Positions 58,501 to 64,000 of a DNA stretch of 64,000 nt are shown piece by piece (within the stretch, counting starts at the first letter, position 1; each line of letters starts with the position of its first letter). The notes under the pieces are model-generated. The model had not been told where the DNA came from. It saw only the letters and a list, made by a program, of their open reading frames with translations, and did not search any database. The translations under genes were made by a program, and so were the position numbers. Source of the stretch: Aquatica leii (taxonomy: Eukaryota; Arthropoda; Insecta; Coleoptera; Lampyridae); assembly GCA_035610365.1 (NCBI GenBank), contig CM069432.1:21080354-21144353 (forward strand). Direction: 5' to 3'.

Positions 58501-61500
58501 GGTAATTAAGTTTTAAACTGCATCAACAACCAAGTTGTGAAATGTCATATACACTAAAATATTTTGCTTTGTGTCGGTATTAAATTTTGGTCTAATTCAA
58601 CAAAACACAAAAAATTTATTTGTAGTTGATCTGGAAACTGAAACCATACCACTGAAGTACAAACTGATCTCAAAGTGTATGTTACGATTATTTAATAACC
58701 GTGTTTGTTGGTATCGGTTTGTCTGTCACAGTTTGAATTCCCTTAATTAAACATCACTAATTGGTTTGTGTTGTGTGACTAACTTGTTATACAACAAATC
58801 TAACTGTGTGAGTCTTTATAATTATGCATTGCAAAGTTATTTTAATTTAAAAAATATAATATATCTAAACTTATTTGAAAAGAATTTTTACCAATCTTGT
58901 CTTTGTAATTACTAATTAATAACAGCTACAAAAGAATATACGATTTTAAGCATATAATCTACAAAATAATAATTCTGAATCGTGAAATTAAAACGTTAAC
59001 TTAATAAACAAAATACGTTGAAAACAATACGAATATGATTTATAAAAAAATAATTTATTGTACAAAACAAAAATTTGACATCATTTTTGTTAAAATAAGT
59101 GCTTATGCCGTTTATCAAAAAAAAGTGGAAATGTCTGATAAGTTTCTCTGAAAATGGTTATAATATTGTTAATTTTTGCTGTAAACGTCTGCGTTTAATT
59201 TATAAAGCCTTTATGGTTACTATTTTAAAAATTTATAAGTTATGTTAAAGTCAAATATACAAATTTCTACGCATTAAGTCATGGCTGTACCGATAGTGAG
59301 AATTAAAATATAATAAAAGTAAGCATTGCTTTGAGCGTTCTTCTTTTTTTTTATTTAGTGAAACATTTGCAGTTAAAGGTGATTTGGTATAAACGCTGTA
59401 TTAGTTTGTTAAATCGAATTATTAATATTTTTGTGTGTGCGTGTGCCATTTGTTGCAACATTTCGAAAACATTTAGTTTAAAAAACGAACCATATTTCTA
59501 TCAAATGCATTTTCTAACGGTCTATTTTTGGTTATTGCGGTTTTGTATTCGTGACGTCATACTATAGAAGTTTCTAGAATAAAGGTAAATGCACTTTTTG
59601 TTTAAAACAATTTTAATAATATTCTTATGTATTTAAGTGTACAATTATATTTGTTTATATTTTTGCACCAATTTGCTTAACTTTAACAACATTCAGAATT
59701 ATTAACTTACTTAGAATTGTCTTTTGGTAACTTCTATTATATACAAATCCAAATAAGTTTATGTAAATTTAGTATGATGGAGGAGACTTGAAATTTGTAA
59801 TTCATTTTGAAATTCCCAATCAAATCAGATCGAATACCAATCTGGATCTTTCCATGAAGGTATTAAATGTGGTTAAATATGAACTAGCTTTGTCTAGTAA
59901 AATCATCTAAAACCCTTTATTTGCATCTAAATAATTTAGATTTAGTTATATCAAAATCAGGAAAAGGATAATGTGATTTTTTAATTGCACTGCTTAGATT
60001 TCTATGGTGGAAACAAATTCTTAACCTATTGTTTTTCTTTGATACAAGAACAATCGAATTAACCCAAGGCGTAGACTCTTTGACTTTAACTATTAAGTTC
60101 TGTTTCTCTATTGTCTTTAATTCTCTCTCTAATAGATCAAGTAATTTTAAAGAAACTTTACGTGGAGTATCTACTCTTGGTTCAACTGTTTTATCTATAT
60201 GGCATTCGACTGGGAGATAATCTAATCCTATGAAAACGTCTGCGTAATTTTCAATGAATAATTGACCGAACGTGTGTGTCAATGAATTTACCATTTTAAT
60301 TAAATCTAACTCAATGCATATCCTTAAACCTAAAATGGTCTTACAATCTAAGCCTACTACAATGAATTCAATATCGTAAGTTCTCTTGTTATAGATACAA
60401 CTCAGAATGCAAGAACCTATGATTAGCAAATAATCAGAACCTATCGTAGTTAGTTTAGTGGTGCACATATAATTTATGTATTAGCGACAACTATGATTTA
60501 TCTGACCTACAAAATAAGATTGCCCTGACTGATTTACTTCAACTGATCGAACAAATTTTGATTTGCACAATTTAGCAAATGATTATAAAATTTACATTTA
60601 TGACATTGTACCCTCATTGTCGAACATTTATACATGTATTTTTGACTACACCTTAAACATTTATAATTTGAATTTGTATTTTTGTTAGTATATGTCCAAC
60701 ATCGCGACTACGATCTTTGCCTTGTCATTTTGAATGGTGACTGTGAATGACGATCTTTATTTCTTCTACTCAGCATATTGTAACGTTTATTATTCAAACT
60801 AATTTATTTGAACTAAAAAAATATGTACACGTTTAAACTAACCGAACTATTTAAATCTAAAGATATTTATTAAAAACACTTAGACTAATTTATATCATTT
60901 ACACGAAAATAAGTCCTCGAATAACTTCTATTTATTTAAACACTAACGTTTGTTTACACTAAAGTCACGTACAAAGTTATACTCATGTTCATTTATCTGA
61001 CACGCGTAATGTCTTATTTATTTTTACTTGAATAACACTGCCGTCTTCGAATTATGGAAATAACTGACTTACGATTTGTTTGTACCGTGTTTATACGTTT
61101 CTGCAAACATTCGAGAAGAGAAGTGATGTTTCTGTCCAAAGCACTCACTTTTTCCTAGGATATTCGTCGGCCGTTTTCTTTCCAGTCCAGGAGTAGTCTT
61201 ATTTCAGGATTGTTTTATCGTTCGTGACGCAACTGCTCGGGTTCCCACTCGGTATCAACCATAGCAGTTCTCCGGAGGCATTCAACCTTTTCTTCCAGTT
61301 GCGAACAAGGGCTGCAGTCTGCCGGACATTGTCTTCTAGACAAGGCATCAGCGTTCCGATGACTGCTTCCGGCACGGTGTTTTGTGTCATAGTCATACTC
61401 TTGCAGTCTCTCGATCCATCTTGCCATTTATCCTTCCGGGTTACGAAACTGCAGTAACCATTTTAAAGCGTGGTCTGTTCTCAATAAAAATAAAAATTTT

Positions 61501-64000
61501 CGTCCAAACAAATATTTGTAGAAATGTTCATTGGACTTAACGACTGCTAACAGTTCCCTCCTAGTCACGCAATGATTCCTTTCTGGCCTGGACAAAACCT
61601 TGCTTGCGATAACTTTTTCTTGTCCATCTTGAACCTGCGAAAGGACCGCGCCTATGGCCAGATTGCTTGCGTCGGTATCCAAAACAAATTTTTCATCTTC
61701 TCTTGGATAACTCAAAATCGGCGAAGTGAGTAGGACCTGTTTTAGGTGATGGAAAAAATTTTCGCACTCTTCATTCCATCTAAATTCTGCTGTTTCTTTC
61801 GTCAATTTTGTCAAATGTTTGGCAATATTGGCAAATCCGGGTACAAATCGTCTATAATAGGTGCACAACTCAAAGAAACTTCGGATCTGATGTTTGTCGA
61901 TTGATCTTAGACATGCTTGCACCGCTCGGATTTTGTCTGGGTCAGCTTTTACTCCATCTCTAGATACGATGTGGCCAAGATATTGCACTTCCTTCTTAAA
62001 TACGCAGCACTTTTTTGGGCTCAGTTTGAGATTAGCGCCACGTAGTCGCTGAATCACTTCTTCCAAGTTGTTCAAGTGTTCTTCAAACGACCTTCCAACT
62101 ACAATCACGTGGTCCAGGTAAACCAATCACGTCTTCCAAGACAATCCGCGCAAGATGGTTTCCATCAAACGCTCGAACGTTGCAGGAGCGTTACACAGGC
62201 CGAAGGGCATCACAGTGAACTGCCACAAACCAGTTCCAATCATAAAAGCTGTTTTTTTACAATCCTTGGTTTTCAATTCTACCTGCCAGTAATCACTCTT
62301 TAAATTTAACGTAGAAAACCACTGGGATCCTGACAGGGTGTGTAACATATCGTCAATTCTGAGTAAAGGGTAGCTGTCCTTTTTGGTCACGTCGTTTAGC
62401 TGTCTGTAGTCTACGCAAAACCTTGTTGATCCATCATTCTTCTTTACGAGTAGCACTGGGGATACCCATGGGCTACTCGAAGCTTCAATTACGCCTTTTT
62501 GCTCCATATCCGTATTTGTTTGTTCGGCTTCTTCTCTTTTCGCCAAAGGAAGTCTGCGTGGATGTTGTCGTATTGGCCGAGCGTCTCCGGTATTAATTTT
62601 ATGTTTCACCACGTTTTTTCTTCCTTTGGAACCACTTTCTAGCGCGAACACATCTTGATATTGTTGGATCAACATTTTAACTTTAACCAGCTGGTCTTGA
62701 CTGAGGTTTTGGAATTTGGTGGTAAGAATGTCTACTAGATGTTGTGGACACTTCTTCGGCGATGTATCTTCGTTAGACTTCACGTTTTTCACAATTTGAG
62801 ATACTGGCGTGCATTGGCCTACCACGGTCTTCTTTTTCAACGTTACAGGATCTGAGTTGATGTTTAAGATCCTTACTGGCATCGTGTTTTTTACTCGTAC
62901 TAAAGTTCTGCCAACGAGTAGTCCTTTTTCAACTAAGCCGCTCTCCATTAGTTCCATCGCGCGTAAGTAGCCTTCCCGGAGATTTCAATCTAGGCGTGCC
63001 ATCACTACACTTTCACGTCTTCGCTCAATAAGACTCGCACTGCTGCCTTCTCTGAGGAATGAAAAGGAATTTCTTCATTGTCGATCTTCAGGACATCGTT
63101 CTTCATATCCAAATGGAACCTATACTTCCTTATCACGTCCATTCCATTCCGTTCAAACTCTAAAGCATGGGTTATAGCATCATCTAACGTTTTCAGTCTA
63201 GCTAACTGAAGAGTCTGCTGTGTTTCGCTGTCTCGAAGGCGGTCTACAAAGGTTTGAATAGCCAACTGCTCCAAGAAGGTATTTGGTGCTGTGGGATACG
63301 CAAGCCGTGTTAATCTGGCGATGTCAACCTCAAACTCTTGAAGACTTTCAGCAGCTTTCTGAACCCGAATTTTAATTTGAGCTTGATACACTTGGTGAAG
63401 ATAAGCATCTTTATATCTCATTCCTAACCGTGAAATTTAAAGTTCGTAATTTTCTTGTAGGTGATCAGGAACAGTTTGCAAGATTCCAAGAGCTTCTCCA
63501 CGTAAGAACACTATTAAAGACGTCGTTTTCTGCTTGTTGCTCCAACCGTTAGTTGTAGCTGCGGCTTTAAACTGCTTGAAGTAGGTTGACCATGGAACTT
63601 TACTATCAAAATTGGGAGGTACAAGTTTGAACTTGTAAGTGGATTCTTCCCGATGGCCCGTTATTAAATCTTCGCTCGGGACGCTTCTTTCACCGTGACA
63701 ATTCAGTTGGTTAATTTTGCTTCAAGCAGTTTTATTCTGTCTTTTAATTTGTCTTCTATTGCTTCTATTTTCTCATTCACAGATTTCTTCTTTCAAATTT
63801 ATTTTTAAATTTAGTATATCTACTTGGGATTCCTCTTGAACAATTTTAACTTGATTTTCTATGCTCGTTTGTATCTCTTCTTTTACACTAGAATTTTTCT
63901 CTTTTTTCTGGGAATGTTCGGACAGTTTTTTTTTTCATTTTTCTAGAATTTTCTTCCATTTTCTGCGAATTTTCGTGAAACTTTATTTCTATTTTACTAT

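Overview
The window reads as nuclear DNA of an arthropod, most likely an insect and possibly a beetle. It is AT-rich, its genes have short GT-AG introns, there is no operon structure, and nearly all recognisable coding sequence belongs to transposable elements of types common in insect genomes (Gypsy, BEL/Pao, Penelope-like, Jockey/CR1-like and R1-like LINEs, hAT, pogo/Tigger, piggyBac and a Ginger-like element). No rRNA, tRNA or CRISPR was recognised. The beetle suggestion rests only on two small Gly/His-rich secreted peptides and the element mix, and it is an inference.

Layout. 1-1139: end of a Gypsy LTR of the same family as the large element at 42-52.6 kb. 2.6-4.6 kb: decayed R1-like LINE, minus strand. 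4.87-6.66 kb: decayed Gypsy element, minus strand, with an integrase followed in frame by a TARG1/OARD1-like macrodomain (ADP-ribose hydrolase fold), which is the most unusual coding feature here. 7.7-8.2 kb: host-type gene for a secreted octahistidine and GGW/GGY-repeat peptide. 8.6-9.0 kb: Penelope fragment. 9.57-12.3 kb: hAT element with an intact 8-bp target duplication and a dead transposase. 12.75-13.3 kb: Penelope scraps. 13.6-19.57 kb: Jockey/CR1-like LINE split by a Ginger-like DNA transposon (14,696-17,019) whose termini are regular arrays of AACGTT-centred palindromes. 20.1-23.5 kb: more Penelope remnants. 25,125-27,320: well preserved Penelope-like element with 321-bp inverted arms, an open RT + GIY-YIG frame and a 12-bp target duplication. 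30.8-31.1 kb: second secreted Gly/His-rich peptide gene, on the minus strand, with the same 3-codon first exon as the first. 33.57-36.40 kb: pogo/Tigger-type element. 39.2-40.2 kb: internally deleted piggyBac transposase. 40.2-40.9 kb: Gypsy gag/protease scrap.

41.9-56.7 kb is a nest. A BEL/Pao element (minus strand) was split inside its integrase by a complete Gypsy element (42,087-52,575, TSD GGTG). The 3' LTR of that Gypsy was then hit by a further ~1-kb TG...CA insertion that looks like a solo LTR. The Gypsy carries gag, protease and RT-RNase H-integrase, with a textbook -1 frameshift signal (TTTAAAC, a stem-loop and a possible pseudoknot) between gag and pol. It also has two in-frame stops and one frameshift, so this copy is no longer competent as it stands. 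59.9-64.0 kb holds two more Gypsy fragments on the minus strand.

How it works together: only the two small peptide genes look like cellular genes. Everything else is a layered record of insertions, with order readable from nesting (LINE older than Ginger; BEL older than Gypsy older than solo LTR). Long AT-rich stretches (1.1-2.6, 20.6-22.6, 23.6-25.1, 27.3-30.8, 31.1-33.5, 36.4-38.1 and 56.7-59.9 kb) show no gene that can be supported.
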